Made by a program: the position numbers and the translations under genes
The notes under the pieces: generated by a model
What the model was told of the DNA's origin: nothing
The model's database searches: none
The model's input: the letters and a program-made list of their open reading frames with translations, nothing else
Shown here: piece by piece, positions 17,648 through 28,300 of the stretch
Layout: every line of letters begins with the position of its first letter
Numbering within the stretch: position 1 is the first letter of the stretch
Assembly (NCBI GenBank): GCA_050331575.1
Contig: JBHJGS010000014.1
Span: 1 to 64,000 of the forward strand
From: JBHJGS01 sp050331575
GTDB lineage: Bacteria > Pseudomonadota > Alphaproteobacteria > Sphingomonadales > Rhodothalassiaceae
Length of the DNA stretch: 64,000 nucleotides
Direction: 5' to 3'

Positions 17648-20511
17648 TCGGCCAATCTGGCCAGATGATCATAGTCACCGTAGGCGGCATGGTCGGGCTG
17701 CGGCTGCGAGCGATAGGGCGTCTCCGGCTGGGCGAATAGGCGGATCAGCGTTAGCAAATGATCATGGGCCTGGGCGATGCGCTCCTGTGGTGAGTCCATC
17801 GGTTTGATATTGAGCGGCTCCTTGCCGCCGGACAGTTTCCAATAGCTCAAGCACGCGACGGAGGCGCGCTGCCCGCCGGTGAAGGCACCGGATTCGGCGA
17901 GCCAGCCCTCAAGCGGCAATTGCGGCGCATAGCCGGCCTTTTGCCGCTGAACGCTGGGCACCTGACCGGTCTTATAGTCGATGATGTCCAGCCCGCCGCA
18001 GGCCAGCCGATCGATGCGGTCGGCCCGCGCGGTTAGGGTGAAGCCCTCGGCGACCGGATAGACCGCCATGGCCTCGATCTGGATTGGCACATGCCCGGCC
18101 GCCCGGCGCAGTGTTTCCTCAGCCACCACCGCGTGGGCCATGGCCAAAAAGCGCGGCCACCAGAAGGTCTGCACCGCCGGCCGCTCGATCAAAGCGGCGA
18201 AGGCCTTTTCGCCGGCGGCGATCAGCCGCTCTGAGGCCGTGTCCGGCCATGTTCCGCCCAGATCGGAGGCCCAATGCTCCAATGCCTTGTGAATGATCTG
18301 GCCTTTTTCTGCCCCGGCGGGATCGGCCTCCAAGGGATCCAGCGGCGTCAGCTGGAGAATCTTCTGGGCATATAGGCCATAGGGATCGCGCATCAGCCGT
18401 TCGATCTGCGTGACCGACAGCTGGCGCGGCCGTGCGGAGGCTGGCGGGCAAGGGCGCGGTGGCACAGTCGGACGGATGCTGTCCGGCCGCTCAAGCGCTG
18501 CTAACCAGGCCAGCCGCGCATCCGCTGTGGCGCCGGCGCCCAAGGCGGCCAGGCGGGTCAGCCAGCGGCTCGGCACCGTCGGGGCATGATCAACGCGCTC
18601 AGCCCGGGTCAGGATGACCTCCGGGGCAGCGGTCGCCTCGGCAAAATCATGCGCGGATTGACCGATACGACGCTCCAGCGGTGGTAATCCGAAGGCTTGG
18701 CGCATCGGCCGGCTCAGCCAAGGGTTGTGGCCGGGGTCAGGCGGCCAGATCCCATCATTCAGCCCGCCCAGGACCAGCCGGTCGGCATGCTGAAGACGCG
18801 CTTCGATCGGTCCCCAGATGGCCAGGCGGGGATGGCCGCCCCAGGCCGGCCGGACCACCGCCCCCTCAAGCATGGCGTCGAACATGGCCGGATAGTCTGC
18901 GCCGACCACCATGGTTTGATCGGCCTCGGCGGCTTCAATCCACTGGGCCAGATGCTCGCCTAAGGCCTCGCCTGCCTCGTTGCGCCAAAGCGGGTCAGGG
19001 CACTGCTCGGTCCGGCTTAAGGCCTCGGCGGCCTGAAGATGGGCCCGCAGCGCCTGATCCAACAACAGTCGGGGCGCCTTGAACGATCGCGCGATCCCGC
19101 GCAAAACCGTGATCAGATCGGCCAGCTTGGCTCGTGTCGGGGCCGCCAGGTCTGTGGCGATGCGCGCCAGCCCATCCAGCCCGGCAGACGGGCGCACCCC
19201 GCGCAACACGCGCATCTCTAGGTCCCGGGCGAGACCCCGCGTTTGCGCACGATCGCCGTTGAGGGCGCACAACGGGTGCTTCAACAGGGACAAAAGCGCC
19301 ACCGGGCCGAAGCCGTCCCGCGCGGCGTCGAGTATCAGCCTGAGAAACCGTCCCGGCTCACTCTGATCGAGCGGTTCGCCGGCACTGTCATCGGCCTGGA
19401 TGCCCCATCGGCTGAGTTCCGCGCGCACCTGCCGAGCCAGCGCTCGATCCGGGGTCACCAGCGCGACCGTCCGCCCCGGGATCTGCAGCGCTTCCGCCAA
19501 CACCAAGGCGATGAACGCGGCCTCATGCCGGGCGGTCGGCAAATCGATACGGCGCGGCGCCGCGGCCGGGGCCGGTTCAGCAGCCCAGCGATCAACCAGC
19601 GCAGGCGGGTCCAGCGCACGCCGCACCACCCGAACACGCTCCTGCACGGCCGCGGTTCGGGCTGCCGCGCGCGGTCCAAGCGGCCAGGGCTGCACGGCCT
19701 GGCGGTCAAGCTTCGCGCGATCGAGCAATTGCCGCAGCGCGTATTGCGAATGGCCGACATCCAAGGCCTGCCAGCCGACTTCATCCATGTCCTGGTCCAG
19801 CCCCGGCAGCAGCACGGCACCGTTCGGCAGCCGGCCGACCGCGATCAACAGATCGGCGGTGGCCGGAATCGTGCCGGTGGACCCCGCGGCAATCACCGGG
19901 GTTTGCGGCGGCCGCTGCGCCCACGCCTGGGCTTGCGCCCGCAACAAGCGGTCGCGTCGCGCTGCTGGGTCGATCCGATCAAGCGAGGCCAGCAGCGTCG
20001 GCCATTCAACGATGGCAATCTGCAGAAAATCCAGGCTGAGCTGCCAATGCGCGGCATGATCCTCGGCGACCAGCTGGCTCAGGTCCTGGGGGTCCAGCCC
20101 CTCGGTCTGCATGGCATCAATCAGCTCAGCCAGGCTGCGCGCCAAACGCAGATCTTGGCCCGCGCCCAATTTACGGCCAGTCCGCTCGGCCCAAGCCTGG
20201 ATCAGGCGGGCCAGCAACATCAAGCGGCGCTGTTCGCTCATGGCCTCGGGCACATCCAGCGCGTCAGCCAGGGTCAGTTCCAGCGCCGGCTCATCGATAT
20301 CGCCGATCGGACGCAATCGCGGCAGGGCCAGCGGCCGACCCTCGCTCAAACGCAAGAAACTGTCCTGCAGCGCCTTGGCGGCGCGGCGGTTGGGCAGCAG
20401 GATCAGGGTGTCGGCCAGAGCAAGCGGATCTGCCGCGGCACGGCTGAGAAGCGTCTCGGCAAGCGCATCCACGAACCCCGCGCCGGTGGGCATGGTGTAC
20501 CAGCCAGGCAT
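17608..20511 (-). CDS. addB: Double-strand break repair protein AddB
   Basis: Partner of AddA, of the alphaproteobacterial type. Its N-terminal region is helicase-like with a degenerate nucleotide site (TLILLPNRRAAKALQDSFLR), followed by GDIDEPALELTLADALDVP and VLGGLNDGIWPPDPGHNPWLSRPMR. The C-terminus has a second PD-(D/E)XK nuclease domain with ADRIDRLACGGLDIIDYKTGQ and the QLPLEGWLA segment. The start is placed at ATG 20511, which shares one base with the murU stop (TGATG), giving 967 residues. An in-frame codon further upstream would overlap murU by 60 bases. Confidence 0.92.
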   Translation of the reverse strand: MPGWYTMPTGAGFVDALAETLLSRAAADPLALADTLILLPNRRAAKALQDSFLRLSEGRPLALPRLRPIGDIDEPALELTLADALDVPEAMSEQRRLMLLARLIQAWAERTGRKLGAGQDLRLARSLAELIDAMQTEGLDPQDLSQLVAEDHAAHWQLSLDFLQIAIVEWPTLLASLDRIDPAARRDRLLRAQAQAWAQRPPQTPVIAAGSTGTIPATADLLIAVGRLPNGAVLLPGLDQDMDEVGWQALDVGHSQYALRQLLDRAKLDRQAVQPWPLGPRAAARTAAVQERVRVVRRALDPPALVDRWAAEPAPAAAPRRIDLPTARHEAAFIALVLAEALQIPGRTVALVTPDRALARQVRAELSRWGIQADDSAGEPLDQSEPGRFLRLILDAARDGFGPVALLSLLKHPLCALNGDRAQTRGLARDLEMRVLRGVRPSAGLDGLARIATDLAAPTRAKLADLITVLRGIARSFKAPRLLLDQALRAHLQAAEALSRTEQCPDPLWRNEAGEALGEHLAQWIEAAEADQTMVVGADYPAMFDAMLEGAVVRPAWGGHPRLAIWGPIEARLQHADRLVLGGLNDGIWPPDPGHNPWLSRPMRQAFGLPPLERRIGQSAHDFAEATAAPEVILTRAERVDHAPTVPSRWLTRLAALGAGATADARLAWLAALERPDSIRPTVPPRPCPPASARPRQLSVTQIERLMRDPYGLYAQKILQLTPLDPLEADPAGAEKGQIIHKALEHWASDLGGTWPDTASERLIAAGEKAFAALIERPAVQTFWWPRFLAMAHAVVAEETLRRAAGHVPIQIEAMAVYPVAEGFTLTARADRIDRLACGGLDIIDYKTGQVPSVQRQKAGYAPQLPLEGWLAESGAFTGGQRASVACLSYWKLSGGKEPLNIKPMDSPQERIAQAHDHLLTLIRLFAQPETPYRSQPQPDHAAYGDYDHLARLAEWRDSVETDIPWD

Positions 20512-21308
20512 CAGCTGAACAGGCGGCGCTCGGCGGTTCGGACGGCCTCCGGCGTGCCGACATGGGCCCATTGGCCCTCGTGAATCATGCCATAGAGGCG
20601 CTGCTTATGGGCGCAGGCGTCGAAAATCTTGTTCATCGAGAAGACCGGGGCGTCCGGCGCGTCTGGGGCTTCTGGGGCATCCGGGGCGTCCTGCATCGCC
20701 TTGGGCGAGACGATTGCCACGCCGCCATACACATAGGGGCTGATGACCCGTTCCGGCTTGCGGGCAAGCCGGCCGAGACCGTCCATGACGAAGTCACCGG
20801 TGCCGAAATACGCCACCGCATTGACCGCCAGGACGATCAGCAAAAGCACGTCCATGCGGGTTTCATCCCAGGCGCTGGCCATCAGCTTCAAGGTGTCGTT
20901 CAAGCCGTCCAGCCACAACGCGTCGCAATTGACCACGAAAAAGGCCGCATCGCCGAGCAGCGGCAGCGCGGCCTTGACGCCGCCGCCGGTGTCCAGCAGC
21001 CGGGCGCGTTCATCGGAGAAGGTCAAAGCAGGCGGACCACTGCGCGCCTGGAGATGCGCTTCGAGCATATCGGCATGATGATGCAGATTGACCACGGCTC
21101 GGGTGACGCCCGCGCGCCCGAGCCGGTCCAACGCGCGATCGATCAGGCTCCGGCCGGCAACCTCGACCAGAGCCTTCGGCCGGGTCTCGGTCAGCGGCGC
21201 CATGCGCGTGCCCAACCCGGCGGCCAGCACCATGGCGTTGGCAGGGACCGGCGCATCCAGCCTCAGGCGCACATCATGGTAGGCAGTGGTGCGGACGCTG
21301 TCGGCCAT
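20511..21308 (-). CDS. murU: Nucleotidyltransferase, N-acetylmuramate-1-phosphate uridylyltransferase-like
   Basis: Sugar nucleotidyltransferase with the N-terminal signature VLAAGLGTRMAPLTETRPKAL and VVNLHHHAD, DERARLLDTGGGVKAALP and VVNCDALW. Next to an AmgK-type kinase it fits MurU, which turns MurNAc-1-phosphate into UDP-MurNAc in peptidoglycan recycling. The usual segment after YGGVAIVSPKAM is interrupted by a run of Ala-Pro-Asp triplets (about 20645-20695), followed by FSMNKIFDAC. The run looks like an in-frame 9-bp repeat expansion in a surface loop. A stretch around LLLIVLAVNAVAYFGTGDF is more hydrophobic than usual. Substrate assignment rests on the neighbour. Confidence 0.8.
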   Translation of the reverse strand: MADSVRTTAYHDVRLRLDAPVPANAMVLAAGLGTRMAPLTETRPKALVEVAGRSLIDRALDRLGRAGVTRAVVNLHHHADMLEAHLQARSGPPALTFSDERARLLDTGGGVKAALPLLGDAAFFVVNCDALWLDGLNDTLKLMASAWDETRMDVLLLIVLAVNAVAYFGTGDFVMDGLGRLARKPERVISPYVYGGVAIVSPKAMQDAPDAPEAPDAPDAPVFSMNKIFDACAHKQRLYGMIHEGQWAHVGTPEAVRTAERRLFS

Positions 21309-21311
21309 CGC

Positions 21312-22319
21312 TCAAAGCTCTGAAGGCGGAGGTGTCAGAGGGAGGCGGCGCTGCTCCGCAGGCACCAATTGCGCCAAGGCCTTCTGTAACGCTGTCTCGC
21401 CCGCAGCTTCAACCGCGCGGTCAAGGTGCCGCCAAACCCTGGGAATATGCTGAAGATAGCGGTCCTTCCCATCGCGGCGCCAAAGCCGCGCGAAGGTGCC
21501 GAGAATGCGTAGGTGACGGACCATGCCCCACCGCGCGAAGGCGCGGCGAAACGGCTCCTCGGCTTGGCCTGTGCGGGTCAGATAGTGCCGGATGAGCCGA
21601 TCGGCCTCTGCAACATCATGGCGCGCATCCTCCACCAGCGACATCAGGTCATAGGCCGGGTGGCCCGCCACGGCATCCTGGAAGTCCAAAAGGCCCACGG
21701 CCGCGACCTCGGAGCGGTTGGGCAGCACCATCAGATTATCGATATGATAGTCGCGAAGGCACAGCACCGGCCGCGCTGGCACCGGGGCCTGCGCCGTCAC
21801 CGCCGCTTCAATTGCAGCGGCTGCTTGCGGATCCCGACCGATCGCGGGCAGATACCATTGGCCGAACAGACTGACATGATCCGCGATTAGATCGGGATCA
21901 TAGCGCGGCAATGGCCAGGTCGTGCCGTTGGGCAGGAGCAACTGGTCCGGTGCGGGCGCCTGGTGCAACACCGCCAAGACATCGACCGCGCGGGTATAGA
22001 GCCCCAGCGCATCGCCCGGCCGCTCCGCCAAGGCCCGATTATAGGTGCGCGGTCCGAAATCTTCGATCAGCAGATAGCCTTGGGCCGGATCCGCGGCGAA
22101 CACCTCAGGCGCGCTTAAGCCGCGGGCGCGCAGATGCTGCGCGATGGCCATATAGGCGCGGACATCCTCCCGATCCGGCGGCGCATCCATCAACAGTCGG
22201 GTCGCGCCGTTCAGGGTCAGGCGGCAATAGCGGCGAAAACTGGCATCCGCCACAAGCCATGCGCGCTGAGCATCTTGCCACCCGGCGCGTGCGAGCAGTG
22301 CCTCAAAGCTTCGGCTCAT
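21312..22319 (-). CDS. amgK: Aminoglycoside-phosphotransferase-fold sugar kinase, AmgK-like
   Basis: Phosphotransferase of 335 residues. The glycine-rich N-lobe gives way to YLLIEDFGPRTYNRAL, then the catalytic loop CLRDYHIDNLMVL and the metal site GLLDFQDAVAGHPAYDLMSLVEDAR. These are the features of AmgK, which phosphorylates MurNAc (and GlcNAc) at the anomeric carbon in the MurU-dependent cell-wall recycling route that bypasses de novo UDP-MurNAc synthesis. ATG 22319 overlaps the tsaE stop by 4 bases. The next gene, murU-like, begins 3 bases after its stop. The usual tsaE-amgK-murU order supports the call. Confidence 0.85.
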   Translation of the reverse strand: MSRSFEALLARAGWQDAQRAWLVADASFRRYCRLTLNGATRLLMDAPPDREDVRAYMAIAQHLRARGLSAPEVFAADPAQGYLLIEDFGPRTYNRALAERPGDALGLYTRAVDVLAVLHQAPAPDQLLLPNGTTWPLPRYDPDLIADHVSLFGQWYLPAIGRDPQAAAAIEAAVTAQAPVPARPVLCLRDYHIDNLMVLPNRSEVAAVGLLDFQDAVAGHPAYDLMSLVEDARHDVAEADRLIRHYLTRTGQAEEPFRRAFARWGMVRHLRILGTFARLWRRDGKDRYLQHIPRVWRHLDRAVEAAGETALQKALAQLVPAEQRRLPLTPPPSEL

Positions 22320-22777
22320 CGAAACGCTCCGGCCAGGCGGTCCGGCCACACGCCCGCAGCCTGGGCGATGCGTGCGCCGTTTTCGCTTAGATCCAGGCGC
22401 AGGACCATGCCATGCCCGGGCCAGAGCCCGCCGGCCTTTTCCGGCCATTCAATGAGAACCACGGCGTCATCGAACGCATCCATCAATCCGGTTTCCAACA
22501 ACTCCTCCGGTGCGTCCAGCCGGTAAAGATCCGCATGCCAGATTTCCGGCTGTCCGGGATCTTCGGGCGCATAGTGCTGGACCAAAGTGTAGGTGGGGCT
22601 GGGCACCTCCAAATCAGGGGCGCCCAACCAGCTGCGCACGATCGCCCGCGCCAGAACGCTTTTCCCGGCCCCCAAGGGTCCGCTCAGGCCGATCACATCG
22701 CCAGGGCGCAGGGCCCGGGCCAGGCGCTGGCCAAGGGCGGCTGCGGCTGCCTCGTCAGCCAGGCGGCACGCGGTCAT
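22316..22777 (-). CDS. tsaE: tRNA threonylcarbamoyladenosine biosynthesis ATPase TsaE
   Basis: 153-residue P-loop ATPase needed, with TsaB, TsaC and TsaD, to make t6A37 in tRNAs that read ANN codons. Walker A is GPLGAGKSVLARAI. The family segments SPTYTLVQHY, HADLYRLDAPEELLETGL and VVLIEWPEKAG follow in order. It overlaps divL upstream and amgK downstream by 4 bases each (ATGA), so translation of all three is coupled. Confidence 0.94.
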   Translation of the reverse strand: MTACRLADEAAAAALGQRLARALRPGDVIGLSGPLGAGKSVLARAIVRSWLGAPDLEVPSPTYTLVQHYAPEDPGQPEIWHADLYRLDAPEELLETGLMDAFDDAVVLIEWPEKAGGLWPGHGMVLRLDLSENGARIAQAAGVWPDRLAGAFR

Positions 22778-25194
22778 GGCCTCAGCGGGGGCGGCGGCTC
22801 GGCTGGCAGACGGCAGGTCACCGTGGTGCCTTCCTCCGGTGTTGAGCGGACATCGATGCTGCCGCCGTGCAGCTTGACGAAGCTCTGCACCAATGGCAGC
22901 CCAAGCCCGAGTGCGCGGCCATTGCCCTGTCCGTCGCGCGGGATCTGCGCGTAATTCTGCGCCAAAGCGTCCATATCTTCCGCATCCAGGCCGATACCGT
23001 CATCGGTGACCCAGAATTGGATCATGCCGTTGGATCGCTCCGCGCCAATCGCAACATGGCCGCCCGGCGGGGTAAATTTGATCGCGTTATAAACCAGGTT
23101 CTGCAAGGCTTGGTGAAAGCGCTTGCGGTCTCCATGCATGCGGCCAACGGTCTGGCCGTCGCACTCTACGCTCAACAGCAATTGCCCGGAGCGTATCTGT
23201 TTCTCTACCGCCCGGGACACATCGGAAAGCAATTCGCAGATGGCAAATTCGGTCATGTCCAAGGTCATGCCGCCCGCCTCAATCAGCGCCAGGTCCAAGA
23301 TCGAGTCGATCAGGTCGCGCAGTTGGTCGGCGCTGTCGCGGATATAGGAGAGATACTCCGCCGTCTTGTCGTCCAATTGGCCGCGGCGGCGGTCCATCAG
23401 CAGGCCGGTGAAGCCGATGATCGAATTCAGCGGCGTGCGCAGCTCGTAAGACATATTGGCCACGAAATCGGTCTTCAGTCGATCCGCTGCCTCCAATGCC
23501 TCATTGCGTTCACGCAAGGCGCGCTGATAACTCGCCGCCTCGGTGACATCCGCGCTGGTCGCCAAGGTCCGACCGTCGGGCAGCGGCACCACCGCCCAGT
23601 CAATGATCCGCCGGTCCGGCCGCTCGGCACGGCCGGCATGTGGCTCGCGGTCGATCAGCTTGCCCAGCCAATGGCTCGTGGTCTGCTCCCAAGAATAGTC
23701 CGGATGCTGAAAATGCGGCCGGCAGCGTTCCAGAACCTCTGCGGCATGGGGTTCCGATTCCAGATAGTCGGTATCCAGACCCCAGAGATCGGCATAGGCC
23801 GGATTATACAGCTTCAAGCGGCCGTCCGCCCCGAACACCGAGACCGCTTCGCGCAGATTGTTCAAGGTTTCCCGTTGCACCGCGATTTGCGTGTTGTACG
23901 ACCGTTTCAATTGCAAGTCGCTGGTGACGTCCTCCAACAGCATCAGCACGCCGCCCATCGGCTCCGGCTGGGTCACCACCCGCCAGGTGGTGCCGTCCGG
24001 CAGGTGCCACATCTCCTCCGCCGGTTCGATCAGGTTGCGAAACAATCGCTGTCGTTGGCGCTTCCACGCGGCAAAATCCGCCTGTTCGGGCAGGCGGCGG
24101 CGCTCCAGCATGGCCTGCAGCAACTCATCATGCGCCGGTTCGCTGTCCAGAAACGACGGCGCCAAGTCGGTCAGCTTGGCGAAGGCGGAATTGAAATAGC
24201 GCAGGCGCTGATCCGGCCGAAAAATGGCGACCGGCGTGGACAAGAGGTTCAGCATGTCCGACTGGCTATCCAGATAGCGCTTTAATTCGCTGCGCGCCTG
24301 CTCTTCATCGGTGCTGTCGACCGCATAGCCTGCCGCCCCGTCGCTCAGCGGCACGCACGTCAGGGTCAGCGAATGGCGCCGCCCATCGATGACGCCAAAT
24401 TGGCGCTGAACCAAGGCGCGACCATCGGCCAAAACCTGTCGCGCCAAGTGCCGGATGCCGCCAGAAGGCGCGGCGTCCACCAGATCCGGCTGGCGGCGCA
24501 GCACCTCCTCCAGATCGCGGGCGCCGACTGCTGCGACATAGGCCTGGTTGGCCCAGGCGAGCTTCAGATTGGCACCGAAGCGCCAGATCGGAAACGGCGC
24601 GGTATTCAGCAAATCAGCCAGCCGCTGGCGTTCCTGATCCAACCGTTCGGACTGTTCGTCGATTTGCGCGGCGGTTTGAGCGTCGTGGGTGACATCCCGC
24701 GCAGATAACACCAGAAGCGGCCCGGTGCTCAGGGTTCCCGGCGTCCGCCGGCCCTTAATCTGGACAATCCGTTCCCCGGTGCGGATCGGCCGACGCAGCG
24801 TGAAGGGCTCGCCATCGCGCTTGAGGACTTCCAGGTGCTCGATCAGTTCGTCATGGCCGTCCGGCCCCAGCGACGTTTCCGCGGCGAGATGCTCCAACCG
24901 GTCCGGCCGGCCCGGAAGGTTCAGCAGCCGTTCAAAATTGTCGCCGGCATGGACGATGCCGCCCCAGCGGTCCAACGCCAGAAAGCCAGCGCCGCCGGCG
25001 CTGATCGCCGTGCACAGAATGTCGCGTTCATGCTCCAGCGCTCGGTGCGCCTTTTGCGCCCGTATTCGGCCGGCCAGACCCCAGGCCGCAAGAAGCAGGC
25101 TGAGCAGCACGACCGCCGCGGCTGCGAGGAACTCGATCTGGAGCCAGGCCAGCCCGAACGGGCCTTGCGCCGAGCCCGCGACGCCATTGAGCAA
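22774..25194 (-). CDS. divL: DivL-type atypical PAS histidine kinase with Tyr in the H-box
   Basis: One membrane segment near the N-terminus (IEFLAAAAVVLLSLLLAAWGL) is followed by several PAS domains, a HisKA dimerisation domain and a HATPase domain. The H-box reads VANMSYELRTPLNSIIG, so the phospho-accepting His is Tyr (residue 583 from this start). This is the hallmark of Caulobacter DivL, which controls the CckA-CtrA cell-cycle pathway through contact with DivK. The ATPase domain keeps NLVYNAIKFTPPG, DDGIGLD and LGLGLPLVQSFVKLHGG. 806 residues is near the length I recall for DivL. The downstream tsaE-amgK-murU-addB-addA order also fits my memory of the divL neighbourhood. Membrane-bound regulator, probably essential by analogy. 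Confidence 0.85.
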   Translation of the reverse strand: MLNGVAGSAQGPFGLAWLQIEFLAAAAVVLLSLLLAAWGLAGRIRAQKAHRALEHERDILCTAISAGGAGFLALDRWGGIVHAGDNFERLLNLPGRPDRLEHLAAETSLGPDGHDELIEHLEVLKRDGEPFTLRRPIRTGERIVQIKGRRTPGTLSTGPLLVLSARDVTHDAQTAAQIDEQSERLDQERQRLADLLNTAPFPIWRFGANLKLAWANQAYVAAVGARDLEEVLRRQPDLVDAAPSGGIRHLARQVLADGRALVQRQFGVIDGRRHSLTLTCVPLSDGAAGYAVDSTDEEQARSELKRYLDSQSDMLNLLSTPVAIFRPDQRLRYFNSAFAKLTDLAPSFLDSEPAHDELLQAMLERRRLPEQADFAAWKRQRQRLFRNLIEPAEEMWHLPDGTTWRVVTQPEPMGGVLMLLEDVTSDLQLKRSYNTQIAVQRETLNNLREAVSVFGADGRLKLYNPAYADLWGLDTDYLESEPHAAEVLERCRPHFQHPDYSWEQTTSHWLGKLIDREPHAGRAERPDRRIIDWAVVPLPDGRTLATSADVTEAASYQRALRERNEALEAADRLKTDFVANMSYELRTPLNSIIGFTGLLMDRRRGQLDDKTAEYLSYIRDSADQLRDLIDSILDLALIEAGGMTLDMTEFAICELLSDVSRAVEKQIRSGQLLLSVECDGQTVGRMHGDRKRFHQALQNLVYNAIKFTPPGGHVAIGAERSNGMIQFWVTDDGIGLDAEDMDALAQNYAQIPRDGQGNGRALGLGLPLVQSFVKLHGGSIDVRSTPEEGTTVTCRLPAEPPPPLRP

Positions 25195-25298
25195 TACGCC
25201 CCCCGTCTCGCCCTTTCGGTTTTACCCGTGAAAATAGAGCGCTGCGGCACCGCAACGCAAGTCGATGCAACCGTCACGGCCACGAATTCACGCAGGGT

Positions 25299-25326
25299 TT
25301 GACAAATTCGCAACGCTGCCTAGGCT
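25299..25326 (+). promoter_or_regulatory. Promoter candidate for the BNR-repeat protein
   Basis: TTGACA at 25299-25304, a 16-base spacer and TAGGCT at 25321-25326 lie about 40 bases before the likely start codon at 25369, in the divergent spacer from divL. The -35 box is consensus; the -10 is weak. Confidence 0.4.
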
Positions 25327-25368
25327 GCCAAGTTTCTCCGTCCCGTCTTGCCCAGGATGCTCCATGCT

Positions 25369-28300
25369 ATGGTGAAACGCTCGCTGATCTGCCTGTTCGC
25401 CAGTTTCTCGTTCAGTCTCTCGGCCCAGGCCGTCGACCCCACCCTGCTGGACGGCCTGAAGGCCCGGCTGGTTGGGCCGGCAGCCATGTCCGGCCGGGTC
25501 GCCGCGATCGACGCAGAGCCCGGCGACGCTGGCACCATCCTGGTGGGAGCGGCCAGCGGCGGCATCTGGAAATCCGCCGATGGCGGCCTGACCTGGACCC
25601 CGACCTTCGATGATCAGCCGGTGCATTCCATTGGTGCGGTGGCGATCCATCCGGCGCATCCCGACATCGTCTGGGTCGGGACCGGCGAGGGCAATACGCG
25701 CAACTCCACCTCGGTGGGAGCGGGCATCTTCAAGTCCCTGGACGGCGGCGAGACCTGGCAGCGCATGGGTCTGGAGAAGACCGAACGGATCCACCGCATT
25801 GCCGTGCACCCGACCGATCCGGACATCGCCTATGTCGCGGCGCTGGGTGAGCTGTGGGGCGAAAATGCCGATCGTGGCGTCTACAAGACCGAGGACGGCG
25901 GCAAAACCTGGCAGAAGATCCTCTATGTCGACCGCAAGACCGGCGCCACCGACATCCAGATGGACCCTTCCAACCCCAATAAGCTGTTCGCGGCGATGTG
26001 GCAGTTCCGTCGGTGGCCAATGTATTTCAAGTCCGGCGGCCCTGGCTCGGGCCTTTATGTCTCTCACGACGCCGGGGACAGCTGGACGGAATTGACGCCG
26101 GAGGACGGGCTGCCGGAGGGCGAGCTTGGCCGCGCCTCCTTCGCAATCGCGCCGTCTGACCCTAAGCGGGTCTACGCCCTGGTCGAGGCGAAAACCTCCG
26201 CCCTGCTGCGGTCCGACGATGGCGGGCGTCACTGGCAAAGCGTCAACACCGACCCCGATATCAATGACCGGCCATTCTATTATGGCGATATCCGCGTCGA
26301 CCCGGCGGACAAGAACCGGGTCTATCGCGTCGGCTCCCGCGTGAAGCTATCGATCGACGGCGGCAAGAGCTTTGACTATCTGCCGGCGATCGACTGCTGC
26401 GCTACCTCCAACACCGTGCATATCGACACGCACGCCTTCTGGATCGATCCGCAGGACCCGGAGCATATTATCGTCGGCAATGACGGTGGCATCGCGATCA
26501 GCCGCGATCATGGCATGACCTGGCGCTATGTGCGCAATCTTCCGCTGGCGCAATTCTATCACATCGCGGTGGACAATGCCGATCCCTACCACATTTACGG
26601 CGGGCTGCAGGACAATGGCTCCTGGCGCGGGCCCTCCGAGGTGCGGGACGTGGGCGGCATCCGCAATTTCCATTGGCGCGAGGTGGCGTTCGGCGATGGC
26701 TTCGACACCTTGCCGGACCCTCAGATCGCCGATCAGGGCTATGCCATGAGCCAGGGCGGCAATCTGTATCGCTGGAACCTGCAGACCGGCGAGATGCGGC
26801 TGATCCGGCCGCAGCCGCCTGAACCGGATGTCGAGCTGCGCTTCAACTGGAATGCCGGTCTGGCGCAGGACCCGTTCGACCCGGCGACGATCTATTATGG
26901 CAGCCAGTTCGTGCACAAATCCACCGACCGCGGTGCCAGTTGGTCCACCATCAGCGGCGATCTGACCAGCGATGATCCGGACAAGCAGACTTACAAGGAG
27001 TCCGGCGGTCTGACCTCGGATGTGACCGCCGCGGAAAACCACACCACCATCGTCGCCATCGCGCCGTCTCCTGTGAAGAAGGGCGTGATCTGGGTCGGCA
27101 CCGATGACGGGCGGGTGCATGTGACGCAGGACGGGGGCAAGAGCTGGACCAGCCTGGAAGAGCGCTTCAGCGGCATGCCCGACGGCGCCCAAGTCCCGAT
27201 GATTGAGCCCAGCCCGCATGGTGCCGGCACCGCCTTCATCGCGGTGGACGGCCACCGCATGGGCGATATGGGCACCTATCTCTACCGCGCCGAGGGCTAT
27301 GGTCAGAAAGTTCGCCGCATCGCCCGGGACAGTGCCGTTGATGGCTATGTCCATTCGGTGCGCCAGGACATCGAGGATCCCGACCTCCTGTTCGTTGGAA
27401 CCGAGCGCGGGCTTTACGTGTCCTTGGACGGTGGCAGCGATTGGGCGAAATGGACCGCCGGTGTGCCCACCGCCTCGGTCCGCGACATCGCCATCCAAGC
27501 GCGCGAGACGGATCTGGTGCTGGGCACCCACGGCCGGGCGGCTTTCGTGATCGACGATTATCGGGCGCTGCGCGGCTTGAGCGACTCCGACTTCACCGAG
27601 CGTCTGAAGCTGCTGACGCTGACCGACGCGCAGCAATATGACCCCAATCAGCCGCCGTCGATGCGCTTTTCCGGCTCCGCGGAATTCCGTGCCGACAATG
27701 AGCCCTATGGTGTGATGATCACCTTCGTCGCCTCCGGCGAGGATCTGCCCCATCCCGATGAGGCGCAGGAGCGCGCCCGCAAGGCCGCACAGCGCGAAGC
27801 CAAGGCAAAGGAAACCGAGACGGACGCCGATCTGACCTCGCAGGAGGCCGAAGCGGAAGAGGCCGGCACCGAGGAGGACCGTGCGGACGCTGCGTCGCAG
27901 GGCCAAGCGGAGGACACGCCGGAAGACATGTCTGAAGATAAGGGCCCCGAAGACAAGAGCCCTGAAGACAAGGGAAAGGTGACGGTTGAGGTCGCCAACA
28001 GCGCCGCTCAGGTGATTCGTATCTTCAAGGCCGATGTGCAGCAGGGCATCAACCGCATCGTCTGGGACATGCGCCGCGATGGCATCGATCCCGCCCCCCC
28101 GGCCAAGCCCCGCGAGGACGGCACCAAGCCCGCCGGTATTGAGGTGCTACCGGGCTCCTACACGATCACCTTGCGCTTCGATGGCATCGAGCAGAGCGGC
28201 CAGGCGCAGGTGACGGCCGACCCGGCCTGGACCATGGACGCTGAGGCAATGCAGGCCAGTCACGCCACGCTATTGCGGCTGCAGGGCCTACAGGGCGCGA

